The notes under the pieces are model-generated. The model was not told the origin of the DNA. It ran no database searches and saw only the letters and a program-made list of their open reading frames with translations. Position numbers and translations under genes: made by a program. From positions 434,001 to 498,000 of the forward strand of contig CANNGN010000001.1 of NCBI GenBank assembly GCA_947504195.1: 64,000 nucleotides of DNA, written 5' to 3'. The DNA comes from an uncultured Vibrio sp. (GTDB lineage Bacteria > Pseudomonadota > Gammaproteobacteria > Enterobacterales > Vibrionaceae). Of this stretch, positions 19,191 through 28,455 are shown one piece after another; the first letter of the stretch is position 1; every line of letters begins with the position of its first letter.

Positions 19191-21557
19191 TTACTGTTTC
19201 TTTTTATTTGGTGGTCCTGTTGGGGCTTCTTCGAGGCTAATATAACCATCGCCGTTTTTATCTAAATGATTAAATTGAGCTTCTTTTCCTTTAAACTCGG
19301 TGCTTGAGACTTTGCCATCTCCATTTTTGTCTAAACGTTGTACGAATCGGTTTACTGTTTTTTGATTACTTTTTCGCTCAGCGCGTTTTGTTTTTTCACC
19401 TACAGTAGCTTGATTAGTATTTGTTTTAAGTGAATGACTGTCAGAATTCTTATATGTGAATGTGTTTTTCTGAGCCGGATTTGAATCTAGCACTCCGCCA
19501 GAAACACAGCGAACGTAGTTTTCGACTCTGATCATATCGCCTTGCGGACCTCTAGACATTGCCTCGCCTATTTTCGGGTCGCTACGTTGTGATCCAGCGC
19601 CATGCACGTCCATTATTGTTTCGCGCATTTTACCGAGTGCCTTACCAAAACTAACGTAAACAGCCGAGCCTTCAGGATTTGGCCCATCAAGGTGTGTCGT
19701 TGAAGTCCAAAAATACGGGTAATCTTTTTCTCCGCCTTCGTTCGTTATTGATGAGATTTGAAAGATTGGATTAATTGCTGCTGAACTTGACGTTTCTGGT
19801 GAACGTGAATAATCGACAATACTCTGGAGCTCTTTTGCGTTGGGTAATCGCCAATCACTATTGCCACTTAGGTTGAGATTTTCACAATATTGTAGTGCTT
19901 CTTCCCAGCGTAATCCTTTAGAGTTATCTGTTTGTTGCCACATCAATCCCGTTGCCGTATCTGCAATACTTCCATCGCCGATATCAGAAAAGTTGTTCTG
20001 ACCGTAGGTTTCATTATCTCTAACAAATCGGAAGTACATTTTGTTGGCATCTTGAGTTCTAGGGTTGTATTTTGGGTAACCCTTTATTCGACCATCGACA
20101 AAGTTAACGCCAAATATAGTGTCATCATTCCTCATTGTCTTGCCGACATATTCAGTACTTGTCCACACTTGAGCATCAATCTCACGTTCACCTGCCGCTT
20201 CATTTCCTAACGGTTGAGTAAAATAGTTGGTATCAATAAAAGGTGTGAGTGCTCTTTCGCCTTTTACGGAACCAGAGAATTGAATTAATGAATAGAGTTC
20301 TTTGATGTTCGCGATGCGCCAATCTGTATACCCGGCAAGGTTGAAGGTTTTTACTTTTTCTATCGCTTCGTCATACGTTAACTTTTCAGTCAAACCTTGC
20401 TGCCACATTAACCCTGTCACGTTATCGATTATTGTGCCATCTTGATTATTGGTATATGACGGTTGATTGATGGTGTAGTTGGCATCTTGACCATAGAAAT
20501 CGTCACTTGTTGTTGGAGTAGCTATTTCCGAGTCATTGCTATATGCGATAACTTGACCAGTGTCGACGATAGAGTATTGGTTGATTTGTTCTGTCGTGGC
20601 TGAATTGCTGCTATTTATAACAGTGCTAAGCAGCATTAAATCTTCACCAAATATCACATTGCCTTTGTAGTTTTTTTGAATCTCTTTGAGGCTGGCATCT
20701 TTGTCAATATTACCTGGGAGAAAGTGTGTATAGACTAGGTTTTTTACTTCGGACTGTGCAGCAAGTGTGCTGGAATCATCTAAATCTAAGTGCGCTTTGT
20801 GTTTACCATTCTTTTTTGTCTTTCTGTCTGAATTTTTTACGCTATTGTTATTCCCTGATTTTTTCTTCTTGCGGTTATTCAGTCCATTTTGCGACATGAT
20901 CATTCCACCCGAGTCGATGATCATATAGTCGGCATTTTTTGCAAGGGTTGGTAACGAATCAGAATAGGTGAGATCTCCGGTAATGATTATAGATTGACCT
21001 TCGTAATCAAACCGATACGCAATCGTATGAATGGTGTGAGGTACTTCGATAGTCGATACATTGATGTCATCGATTTTAAATGATTCCCCACCCTCAATAT
21101 CTTTGACCGTGAAGGCTTTTTTACGAGTTTCTAATGTTCTTTGTGTTTTTCCTAAGCGATACGAGATATCTTCCTCATATAAATCTAGGTATGTTTCGGT
21201 AAATTTCTTGGTGTTTGGTGGGCCAACGATACTGAGGTCTTCTTTGCCGAGTAAAGAACCGATTAAGATAGGAGCGAATTCTTCATTGTGATCTAAGTGG
21301 TGATGGGTAAAGACTAGACTATCCAAATCTCTAGCTTTAAGACCGAGGGTGTTTAAATTAGCTTGAGTACCATTTCCCATATCCACCAGGATATTAGTGT
21401 TTCCATTTGAAATGAGCACACTAGCGCTGGAGCGATTTTCATTAAAGATAGGTGAACCAGAACCAACAATGGTCGCAGTAAGCTGTTCTGCATTAACCGT
21501 ATTGGCAATGAAAACGCTGCATATTAAAAGTGCATTAATCGAATGTTTATTTGTCAT
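19191..21557 (-). CDS. Secreted MBL-fold hydrolase fused to two DUF1566 domains and EF-hands
   Basis: Exported 788-residue protein of unknown function. Signal peptide about 1-23 (cleavage after VNA). The metallo-beta-lactamase domain (about 25-310) has HHHLDH at 85-90, PHTIH at 173-177, TGDLTYSD at 193-200 and YTHFLPG at 276-282, so the metal ligands look complete. A Lys/Asn-rich insert (about 226-255) interrupts this domain. Two DUF1566/Lcl-type domains follow: DGTIIDNVTGLMWQQ at 373-387 with TDWRIANIKEL, and DGSIADTATGLMWQQ at 528-542 with SDWRLPNAKEL. Two canonical calcium-binding EF-hand loops (DKNGDGKVSSTE at 743-754, DKNGDGYISLEE at 766-777) close the protein. It lies 135 bp downstream of the hybrid kinase gene on the same strand; co-transcription is possible but not shown. 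Confidence 0.85.
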   Translation of the reverse strand: MTNKHSINALLICSVFIANTVNAEQLTATIVGSGSPIFNENRSSASVLISNGNTNILVDMGNGTQANLNTLGLKARDLDSLVFTHHHLDHNEEFAPILIGSLLGKEDLSIVGPPNTKKFTETYLDLYEEDISYRLGKTQRTLETRKKAFTVKDIEGGESFKIDDINVSTIEVPHTIHTIAYRFDYEGQSIIITGDLTYSDSLPTLAKNADYMIIDSGGMIMSQNGLNNRKKKKSGNNNSVKNSDRKTKKNGKHKAHLDLDDSSTLAAQSEVKNLVYTHFLPGNIDKDASLKEIQKNYKGNVIFGEDLMLLSTVINSSNSATTEQINQYSIVDTGQVIAYSNDSEIATPTTSDDFYGQDANYTINQPSYTNNQDGTIIDNVTGLMWQQGLTEKLTYDEAIEKVKTFNLAGYTDWRIANIKELYSLIQFSGSVKGERALTPFIDTNYFTQPLGNEAAGEREIDAQVWTSTEYVGKTMRNDDTIFGVNFVDGRIKGYPKYNPRTQDANKMYFRFVRDNETYGQNNFSDIGDGSIADTATGLMWQQTDNSKGLRWEEALQYCENLNLSGNSDWRLPNAKELQSIVDYSRSPETSSSAAINPIFQISSITNEGGEKDYPYFWTSTTHLDGPNPEGSAVYVSFGKALGKMRETIMDVHGAGSQRSDPKIGEAMSRGPQGDMIRVENYVRCVSGGVLDSNPAQKNTFTYKNSDSHSLKTNTNQATVGEKTKRAERKSNQKTVNRFVQRLDKNGDGKVSSTEFKGKEAQFNHLDKNGDGYISLEEAPTGPPNKKKQ

Positions 21558-21692
21558 GGAATGTACCCTATCTTAAACGAGCACTTAGTATTACGCTTTC
21601 ATTGTGTTTATTCCACAGTTCGAGGTAGGCCTATACACAAACTTACATTCAGAGTTTGTTGCTATACAAAAATTGACACTTATCGCGAGTTG

Positions 21693-23414
21693 CTAAATAT
21701 ATTTGCTCAGTATTTTCTGAATGGAAGTGCTCTTGATTGGCTTGATGATCATATCATCCATACCAGCGTCGAGACATGCTTGTCTATTTTCGTTCAGAGT
21801 ATGTGCCGTTAACGCAATGATAGGTTTTGTGAAATTATTCTGGCGCATTAGCCTTGTTGCTTGAATTCCATCCATACATGGCATCGATATGTCCATGAGT
21901 ACGATATCAAATTCATTCTGCCTTTGAACTAAATCTACTGCTTCGACACCGTTGTTTGCAATAGTGACAATGTAACCAATCCGACTGAGCATTAACTTGA
22001 TTATCATTTGATTTGTTGTTGTGTCCTCTACTAACAATATATGTTTGCAATCTACATTTAACGGTTCATTATCTGATGAGAGTGTCGGTTTAATTTGATT
22101 TGTTGTAGGCGCAAGCTTTACGACTAACGGTAAAGTGATAGAAAACGTCGTTCCTTTGTTTGGTTCGGTATCGACTTTGATCTTACCGCCCATTAAATCA
22201 ACCAGTGTTTTTGTTATTGTTAAACCCAACCCTGTCCCACCATAATTACGGGTAATCGAACTATCTGCTTGGATAAACGGGGTAAATAGATGGGCTAACT
22301 CTGACTCAACAATACCAATGCCGGTATCAGAAACTGAGATGATCAACGCGTTTTCTAAGGTATAGATGTCAATTGTTATTTCGCCAGCCTCGGTGAATTT
22401 AATGGCGTTTCCGACTAAATTGAAGATGATTTGGAGAATCCTTACAGGATCAACAAAGTATTCCAGGTTTTTCTCTATATCCGTATTTACACGAAAGTTT
22501 AAACCTTTTTCACGCGCGAGCTTTTGATGGTATTCAAATGAATAGGTAAGCTTATCGTGAAGATTCGTCCAATGGCGGCGGAGATTAAAATGACCAGATT
22601 CTATTCTGCTAAAGTCGAGTATGTCACTGATGATTACATGAAGTAATTCAGCTGAGTTTTCCATTCTCTCTAATAATTGTTTTTGTGACGTGCCTGTTTC
22701 AGTCTGAAGCAATTCAGTAATCCCTAAAACAGCATTTAAAGGAGTTCTTAATTCATGGCTCATCATCGCCAGAAACTTTGATTTGGCTTGGTTTGCCTTT
22801 GCTGCAACTTCTTGAGCTTCCACAAGTTCATTCGTTTTTAATTCAACCAGCTTTTCAAGTTTTTCCTTGTGTTCAATATCACTAATTGCTCGTTCAAGAA
22901 GAGGGCGAAAGCGAAGTAAAATCTTCTTGGTTTTGATATCAAATTGCCCTTTTCTACTACCCAAAAGCAATAAAACCGATTCACTGGTTTGAGTTTTTAT
23001 ACCGGTTAAGAGAGCATTATGTATTTTTGGACTTAATCGATTTGGAATACGATCAAACTCTTCAAGTGCCATCGGTTCAAACAGTAAAATACACTCTCCT
23101 CCTAGCACTCGTTGGAATTTTCTACCGTTAGGCCAGATTTTATCAAATAACATTTCATTTGAAGAAAGGTATGTTTTAAAACTCGATTCGATGTTTTCTC
23201 GCGATAGCACAACAAAGTCATCAAAATCGATATACCGACCCAGCCCTCTTTTAAGTTCATCGAAGATTTGCTGTTTATTCTCGGCACGACTTATAGCGGA
23301 AAGCGTCGCCAATATAACGCGGTTCTCTTCCGCTAATTTGGTTTCGCGTTCTTTACTTCTCTTTAGCTCTAATAGAGTTTCGTTCAGTTGTTCAAGTTGG
23401 TCGGTTGGCAACAT
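21693..23414 (-). CDS. nahK: Hybrid histidine kinase, NahK-like partner of a FIST protein
   Basis: Soluble hybrid sensor kinase, 573 residues with no membrane helix. An N-terminal coiled coil (about 1-50) precedes a GAF-like or divergent sensory region (about 50-185), then a second coiled coil, HisKA with phospho-His in FLAMMSHELRTPLNA (about 213-227), the HATPase domain with DTGIGI and GGTGLGLTITKTLVDLMGG, and a C-terminal receiver with acceptor Asp in FDIVLMDISMP and Lys in MIIKPI. The start is 3 nt after the FIST stop, so the two are translationally coupled. A FIST-hybrid kinase pair next to the cbb3 operon matches V. cholerae VC1444-VC1445 (NosP/NahK), where nitric oxide binding to NosP controls kinase activity and biofilm signalling. 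The identification is by architecture and synteny. Confidence 0.8.
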   Translation of the reverse strand: MLPTDQLEQLNETLLELKRSKERETKLAEENRVILATLSAISRAENKQQIFDELKRGLGRYIDFDDFVVLSRENIESSFKTYLSSNEMLFDKIWPNGRKFQRVLGGECILLFEPMALEEFDRIPNRLSPKIHNALLTGIKTQTSESVLLLLGSRKGQFDIKTKKILLRFRPLLERAISDIEHKEKLEKLVELKTNELVEAQEVAAKANQAKSKFLAMMSHELRTPLNAVLGITELLQTETGTSQKQLLERMENSAELLHVIISDILDFSRIESGHFNLRRHWTNLHDKLTYSFEYHQKLAREKGLNFRVNTDIEKNLEYFVDPVRILQIIFNLVGNAIKFTEAGEITIDIYTLENALIISVSDTGIGIVESELAHLFTPFIQADSSITRNYGGTGLGLTITKTLVDLMGGKIKVDTEPNKGTTFSITLPLVVKLAPTTNQIKPTLSSDNEPLNVDCKHILLVEDTTTNQMIIKLMLSRIGYIVTIANNGVEAVDLVQRQNEFDIVLMDISMPCMDGIQATRLMRQNNFTKPIIALTAHTLNENRQACLDAGMDDMIIKPIKSTSIQKILSKYI

Positions 23415-23417
23415 AAA

Positions 23418-24605
23418 TTATTCCGAGTCATAGAAAATTACTGATGAAATCATTAGGTTACCGTGAGCATTTTCGCCTCCGGCAAATCGACCTTGTTCAC
23501 CAAAGGTAAAGGGGCAAATAAAAGGCGCACCTTCGAGCTGCTCTACCATTTGAGAGTGAACTTGTGTCATGTCATCTTTGAGTCTTAGCATTGCACCGGC
23601 GCAAAATATAGAGATCGCGCCCAATTTCTTAGAAGATGAATAGTTTTTCGCATTGGCTTCATTAATCACTCGTGCAGCTCGGTGTATCAACTGTTCATGA
23701 GAGCAAGTCATTAGCGTTACATCTTCTCCCTCATCAACTTGTGCAAATAATTCCAATCCCCCGCTGTCAGTTATGCGGATTGGATGGGTTAATTTATAGT
23801 ACGGTCGATTATCGAATTGTCCTGCTTTTCTCCCTATAGGGAACCGAGTCACATGTTCAAATATATATTCGTCAGAAATTTGAATGTTTGAATGGTCACT
23901 CACCCACTCTTTATATATTTCTTTAGCGGGTTCATGATCAATCTCTTCTAAAGTGCGCCCTGTTGCTTTGGTGATTTTCCCCACAAATTCTGTGGGAGAA
24001 TACCCTGCACTGATTCCGGCTGCTAAAGGCTTAGAAGGAAAAAGTAACTGAAGACTAACGCCCTTATTGGTCCACGTGGAATGGGTCATAATCGTCCATT
24101 TACCTTGGATTTTATCATCGGCTGCACTGCCACCGATCATAGGAATGCGAGTGCCAAATATGGTGTCGATCGTGTGAATTATCTCTTCTTCATTTCCAGG
24201 AGTGGAATGAAGAACAACAAGACTTGGTACTTCACCCTCGCGATCAGCGTTATGTAGCGCTTCATGGATAGCGTGCTCAGTTGCTTCAGCTATGGTTGAG
24301 TAGTCATCAAACTTTGATAATGCTGCGCCATAGCTGCTTATCCCTTCATCGTAAATTGCAATTAAAGCAATAGCATTTTGATTGAAATAGCCTTTATCAG
24401 TCATGACACCGTTGCTTGAGCTACAGCCAATAAGTGACGCGTGCGGAAACTGTGAGGTCATCAATTGCCACAAGGTTTCAGGACAATATTCATCTGTATA
24501 ATAGAAAACAATACTATTTGGCGATGGATTAGGTAAAGTTAAACGAAGCTCATTGAGCGCACTCTTAGGGTCAATGGCACTGGATATACTCGTTACAAAG
24601 CGCAT
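23418..24605 (-). CDS. nosP: FIST-domain sensor protein, NosP-like
   Basis: Cytoplasmic 395-residue sensor. FIST-N occupies about 30-225 (SSSNGVMTDKGYFN, VLHSTPGNEEEI, MIGGSAADD, TWTNKGVSLQLL) and FIST-C about 230-370 (RTLEEIDHEPAKEIYKEW, EGEDVTLM, ISIFCAGAMLRL), ending FGEQGRFAGGENAHGNLMIS. FIST proteins of the NosP group bind haem and sense nitric oxide, then modulate the adjacent kinase; VC1444 of V. cholerae is the syntenic example. The haem ligand cannot be assigned by eye. First gene of a two-gene operon, divergent from ccoN across 542 bp. Confidence 0.8.
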   Translation of the reverse strand: MRFVTSISSAIDPKSALNELRLTLPNPSPNSIVFYYTDEYCPETLWQLMTSQFPHASLIGCSSSNGVMTDKGYFNQNAIALIAIYDEGISSYGAALSKFDDYSTIAEATEHAIHEALHNADREGEVPSLVVLHSTPGNEEEIIHTIDTIFGTRIPMIGGSAADDKIQGKWTIMTHSTWTNKGVSLQLLFPSKPLAAGISAGYSPTEFVGKITKATGRTLEEIDHEPAKEIYKEWVSDHSNIQISDEYIFEHVTRFPIGRKAGQFDNRPYYKLTHPIRITDSGGLELFAQVDEGEDVTLMTCSHEQLIHRAARVINEANAKNYSSSKKLGAISIFCAGAMLRLKDDMTQVHSQMVEQLEGAPFICPFTFGEQGRFAGGENAHGNLMISSVIFYDSE

Positions 24606-25147
24606 ATAGCTATAATCATCACTCGTTTATCGATGGTATTCAGTATATACGTTATTTAGCAAATGTTCATAGAAACTAAATCATCTATTAAACATAAATT
24701 TTTCAATAGTATAACCGATTATATGTTAAGTCGATTTATTGAATTTTAACATCCAAATAACAGGCTGAAAGCATTGTTTGATAATAAATATAGAATTTAT
24801 TTTTTGTTTTGGGCATATGATACAAACTAGTGTAAAAGTGCAGCCAACTCAATAATATCACTAGCAACTTAGTGTTTTTTAAGTCTTTATCAAATTATTC
24901 AAAGTTCATCTCTTGTAACTCAGTTCAAAGTTTTGAAATAAACAAGCTAAACCTGATACTTAGTAAGGTTACTTCTCTGTCATAAAATTGTTAACTGCAG
25001 TATAGTTAGGCGCAGATGACATTGCTTGAATTAACGCTTTGGTTACAATTTCGCCAAAAACAATAAGTGTGGAATGTAATGTTAGTTCTAATGTTGTTTT
25101 GCTCGTATCTGAGTAAATATAAAGTGTAGTTAACTTGAATCGGAAGC
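24606..25147. other. Divergent intergenic region nosP/ccoN
   Basis: 542 bp, AT-rich, between divergent genes. On the plus strand, TTGTTT (25094-25099) and TATAAA (25118-25123), 18 bp apart, could be the ccoN promoter. I found no clean TTGAT-N4-ATCAA FNR box, although anaerobic control of cbb3 genes would make one expected. Tiny frames of about 28 codons exist near 24664 but have no support. No repeat or RNA element recognised. Confidence 0.5.
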
Positions 25148-25153
25148 ATGCAA

Positions 25154-26581
25154 ATGAGCCAAGAAATGCAGCTTGAACAGAATTACAACTATACCGTTGT
25201 TCGACAATTCACCTTAGTAACCATTCTATGGGGTATTGTTGGCATGGCAGTTGGCGTTTTGATCGCAGCACAATTAGTCTGGCCACAGCTAAATTTTAAT
25301 ACGCCGTGGTTGACCTATAGTCACCTTAGACCGCTCCATACCAATGCCGTTATTTTCGCATTTGGTACGAGTGCCCTTTTTGCTACCTCATATTATGTGG
25401 TTCAAAGAACTTGCCAAACTCGATTGTTTGGTGGTGTTTTAGTTCCATTTACGTTTTGGGGTTGGCAAGCCATAATTTTATCCGCCGCCATCACATTACC
25501 ATTAGGATATACAACATCGAAAGAGTACGCCGAACTCGAATGGCCTATTGATATTGCCATTGCGCTAGTTTGGGTTGCGTATGCAATCGTCTTTTTCGGA
25601 ACCCTTGTGAAACGAAAAACGTCACACATTTATGTTGCGAACTGGTTCTTTGGGGCGTTTATCCTCACTGTTGCCGTCTTGCATATTGTAAATAGCATGG
25701 CCATTCCCCTTTCCTGGAATAAATCGTACTCGGTTTATGGCGGGGCTGTAGATGCGATGGTTCAGTGGTGGTACGGACACAATGCGGTAGGTTTTCTTCT
25801 TACTGCGGGTTTCTTGGGTATGATGTACTATTTTGTGCCTAAGCAAGCAGGACGTCCTGTTTATTCCTATCGTTTGTCTATCGTTCACTTTTGGGCGTTA
25901 GTTTCTTTGTATATATGGGCTGGTCCTCACCACCTTCATTATACAGCGCTACCAGATTGGACTCAGTCACTTGGTATGGTGATGTCGTTAGTACTATTTG
26001 CTCCATCTTGGGGGGGAATGATCAACGGTATCATGACGCTATCAGGTGCTTGGCATAAATTGCGCTATGACCCAATTTTACGTTTCCTAATCGTATCGTT
26101 GTCTTTCTATGGAATGTCAACATTCGAAGGTCCAATGATGGCGATCAAGTCGGTTAATGCCCTTTCCCACTACACAGACTGGACTATCGGTCACGTACAC
26201 TCCGGTGCTTTAGGTTGGGTTGCTATGGTATCAATCGGTTCAATCTACCATTTGGTTCCAAAGCTGTTTAATCAAGAACGTATGTATTCTGTTGGTTTGA
26301 TCAATGTGCATTTCTGGTTAGCGACTATTGGTACCGTGTTGTATATCGTTGCGATGTGGATTTCTGGTGTTATGCAAGGCTTGATGTGGAGAGCGGTTAA
26401 CTCAGACGGTACGTTGACGTACAGTTTTGTTGAATCCGTTGAAGCGTCTTATCCGTTTTACGCTGTACGATTCCTTGGTGGGTTGATTTTCTTATCCGGT
26501 ATGTTCCTTATGGCATATAACACGTATAAAACGGTTACCGCACCTGACGCAAGTCTTAAATCAATTGCACAACCGGCATAA
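25154..26581 (+). CDS. ccoN: cbb3-type cytochrome c oxidase subunit I
   Basis: Catalytic haem-copper subunit of the high-affinity cbb3 oxidase in the inner membrane, reducing O2 to water. About 475 residues with around 12 membrane helices. Metal-ligand histidines appear in [13 protein letters not shown] (low-spin haem), [21 protein letters not shown] (CuB and the cross-linked Tyr region), [14 protein letters not shown] and [12 protein letters not shown] use the ATG at 25154 because the GGAAG ribosome site lies 7 nt before it but only 1 nt before the ATG at 25148. First gene of ccoNOQP. Confidence 0.97.
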   Translation: MSQEMQLEQNYNYTVVRQFTLVTILWGIVGMAVGVLIAAQLVWPQLNFNTPWLTYSHLRPLHTNAVIFAFGTSALFATSYYVVQRTCQTRLFGGVLVPFTFWGWQAIILSAAITLPLGYTTSKEYAELEWPIDIAIALVWVAYAIVFFGTLVKRKTSHIYVANWFFGAFILTVAVLHIVNSMAIPLSWNKSYSVYGGAVDAMVQWWYGHNAVGFLLTAGFLGMMYYFVPKQAGRPVYSYRLSIVHFWALVSLYIWAGPHHLHYTALPDWTQSLGMVMSLVLFAPSWGGMINGIMTLSGAWHKLRYDPILRFLIVSLSFYGMSTFEGPMMAIKSVNALSHYTDWTIGHVHSGALGWVAMVSIGSIYHLVPKLFNQERMYSVGLINVHFWLATIGTVLYIVAMWISGVMQGLMWRAVNSDGTLTYSFVESVEASYPFYAVRFLGGLIFLSGMFLMAYNTYKTVTAPDASLKSIAQPA

Positions 26582-26596
26582 TAAGGAGATTAAATA

Positions 26597-27217
26597 ATGA
26601 GTTCTAACTCCAACAATCGCCATGAAATTGTCGAACGTAATGTCGGTTTACTTGCGATTCTTGTCATTATTGCTATCAGCTTTGGTGCTTTGGTTGAAAT
26701 TACTCCGCTAATTTTCCAGAAGCAAACTACAGAGCCATTAGCAAACTTAAGACCACTAAATGCATTAGAAACAGAAGGTCGTGATATTTATGTTCGTGAA
26801 GGATGTACGGTTTGTCACAGCCAAATGATTCGTCCTTTCCGTGCGGAAACAGAACGATATGGTCACTATTCTGTTGCTGGTGAGAGTGTTTGGGATCACC
26901 CATTTTTATGGGGTTCAAAACGTACTGGTCCAGATTTAGCCCGTGTGGGCGGACGTTATTCTGACGAATGGCACCGTGTTCACTTAATTGACCCTCGTGA
27001 GTTAGTGCCAGAGTCAAATATGCCTGCATTCCCATGGCTTGAAACAACGCCTGTGGATGGCAGTTTGACTGCGGAGAAACTTACTCTGTTTCGTGATCAC
27101 TTCGGTGTTCCTTACACAGATGAAGATATCGTCGGTGCTAAAGCCGCGGTTGAAGGGAAGACCGAGCTCGACGCGCTCGTTGCTTATCTTCAATCCCTTG
27201 GCCATGCGATGAAGTAG
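26597..27217 (+). CDS. ccoO: cbb3-type cytochrome c oxidase subunit II
   Basis: Membrane-anchored mono-haem cytochrome c subunit that passes electrons to CcoN. 206 residues with a single N-terminal helix (about 15-40), then periplasmic domain with haem motif CTVCHSQM (about residues 72-79) and the downstream [31 protein letters not shown] and [10 protein letters not shown], where the Met serves as the second haem ligand. An AAGGAGAT ribosome site lies 7 nt before the ATG. It is 15 nt downstream of ccoN. Confidence 0.97.
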   Translation: MSSNSNNRHEIVERNVGLLAILVIIAISFGALVEITPLIFQKQTTEPLANLRPLNALETEGRDIYVREGCTVCHSQMIRPFRAETERYGHYSVAGESVWDHPFLWGSKRTGPDLARVGGRYSDEWHRVHLIDPRELVPESNMPAFPWLETTPVDGSLTAEKLTLFRDHFGVPYTDEDIVGAKAAVEGKTELDALVAYLQSLGHAMK

Positions 27218-27225
27218 GAGGCGAT

Positions 27226-27402
27226 ATGGATATTGGTACAGTACACAGTATTTGGACCGTTCTACTGTTTGTTAGCTTTATTGGTATTGTCGCTTGGGCA
27301 TACAGCAAACGTCGTACAACATCGTTTGATGAAGCTGCAAACTTAGTATTTGCGGATGAAGAAAAGCATAACGCATCTCAAAAGCAAGGAGTGAATAAGT
27401 AA
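27226..27402 (+). CDS. ccoQ: cbb3-type cytochrome oxidase subunit CcoQ
   Basis: Small membrane subunit that stabilises the cbb3 complex. The ATG at 27226, preceded by AGGAGGCG, opens a 58-residue frame: a periplasmic start MDIGTVHSIW, one helix TVLLFVSFIGIVAWAY (about 11-26), a basic KRR stop-transfer and an acidic cytoplasmic tail with FDEAANLVFADEE, typical of CcoQ. Its TAA stop overlaps the ccoP ATG by one base (TAATG). Eight nt separate it from ccoO. Confidence 0.95.
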   Translation: MDIGTVHSIWTVLLFVSFIGIVAWAYSKRRTTSFDEAANLVFADEEKHNASQKQGVNK

Positions 27403-28382
27403 TGACTACATTCTGGAGTCTCTGGATAATTGTTCTTACCCTCACGACATTGTTTGGGTGTGCAGCAGTTCTTATTTGGTGTTTACGCGATAAAATGGGC
27501 GTGGAAGAAGGGGCAGATATGGGGCATGAATACGATGGTATTCGTGAACTCAATAACCCTCTTCCTAAATGGTGGGTGTATCTATTTATTAGTACGTTTG
27601 TATTTACTGCCATTTATTTAGTGCTCTACCCTGGGATGGGTTCGTTTAAGGGCGTCTTGGGCTGGACAAGCTCTGATCAAACCGTGATATCATTAGAAGA
27701 GTCTAAAGCGTCAATCAGCAATTCTCAAAGTAATAAGATACTCGATCAGTATGCTCGAGAGCTTGATGAGGCTGAAACATTCTACGGTCAAGCGTTTAAG
27801 CGCTTAGCTTACGTCGAAGGTACAAATGACCTTAAACCTGTTAAAGATATTGCAGCGGACCCTGATGCGGTTAAAGTTGGACAACGTTTGTTTTTACAAA
27901 ACTGTTCACAGTGTCATGGTTCGGATGCTCGTGGGTTAACAGGTTTTCCTAACTTGACTGATAACGCTTGGTTGTACGGTGGTGAACCTGAAGCTATCGT
28001 AACAACTATTCGTCATGGCCGTATTGGGCAAATGCCGGGTTGGAAAGATGCGTTAGGTGAACAAGGTGTGAAAGAAGTTGTTTCTTATACACTGAGCTTA
28101 TCTGGTCGTTCTGTAAACGCTCGTGATGCCGCTGCAGGTAAAAAACGATTTATTGTTTGTGCTGCTTGTCATGGTACAGATGGTAAAGGTAACCCTGCTG
28201 TTGGTGCTCCTGATTTAACTGATAAAGATTGGTTATTTGGCGATTCACGTGATGCAGTTACTCAAACTGTTTTACATGGACGCTCAGGTGTCATGCCTGC
28301 TTGGATTGATATTCTAGGCGAAGACAAAATACAAGTTGTCTCTGCTTATGTTTGGAGTTTAAGCAATAATCAGGCACAATAG
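27402..28382 (+). CDS. ccoP: cbb3-type cytochrome c oxidase subunit III
   Basis: Di-haem cytochrome c subunit, the entry point for electrons from soluble cytochrome c. 326 residues. Two N-terminal helices flank the conserved segment YDGIRELNNPLPKWWVYLF (about 48-66), the extended CcoP anchor. The periplasmic part carries two CxxCH haem sites: CSQCHGSDARG (about 168) and CAACHGTDGKG (about 252), each followed by NLTD/DLTD-WLFG repeats. Its start overlaps the ccoQ stop. A hairpin terminator follows, separating it from ccoH. Confidence 0.97.
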   Translation: MTTFWSLWIIVLTLTTLFGCAAVLIWCLRDKMGVEEGADMGHEYDGIRELNNPLPKWWVYLFISTFVFTAIYLVLYPGMGSFKGVLGWTSSDQTVISLEESKASISNSQSNKILDQYARELDEAETFYGQAFKRLAYVEGTNDLKPVKDIAADPDAVKVGQRLFLQNCSQCHGSDARGLTGFPNLTDNAWLYGGEPEAIVTTIRHGRIGQMPGWKDALGEQGVKEVVSYTLSLSGRSVNARDAAAGKKRFIVCAACHGTDGKGNPAVGAPDLTDKDWLFGDSRDAVTQTVLHGRSGVMPAWIDILGEDKIQVVSAYVWSLSNNQAQ

Positions 28383-28393
28383 CCGCAACAAGT

Positions 28394-28428
28394 AATGAAG
28401 CAGTACGTCAGCGTGCTGCTTCATTTTT
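28394..28428 (+). terminator. Intra-cluster terminator between ccoP and ccoH
   Basis: Thirteen-base-pair stem with one G-U pair (28394-28406 with 28413-28425), loop GTCAGC, followed by T to 28428. It should reduce read-through from ccoNOQP into ccoHIS. Confidence 0.85.
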
Positions 28429-28455
28429 CTCAATTCTTCATAAAGAGCATCTCAA

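Noticed and set aside
24721..24731. Second dif-like XerD arm (ATATGTTAAGT)
   Set aside because: Only one arm matches (9 of 11) and no XerC arm lies at the right spacing, so it is not a recombination site.
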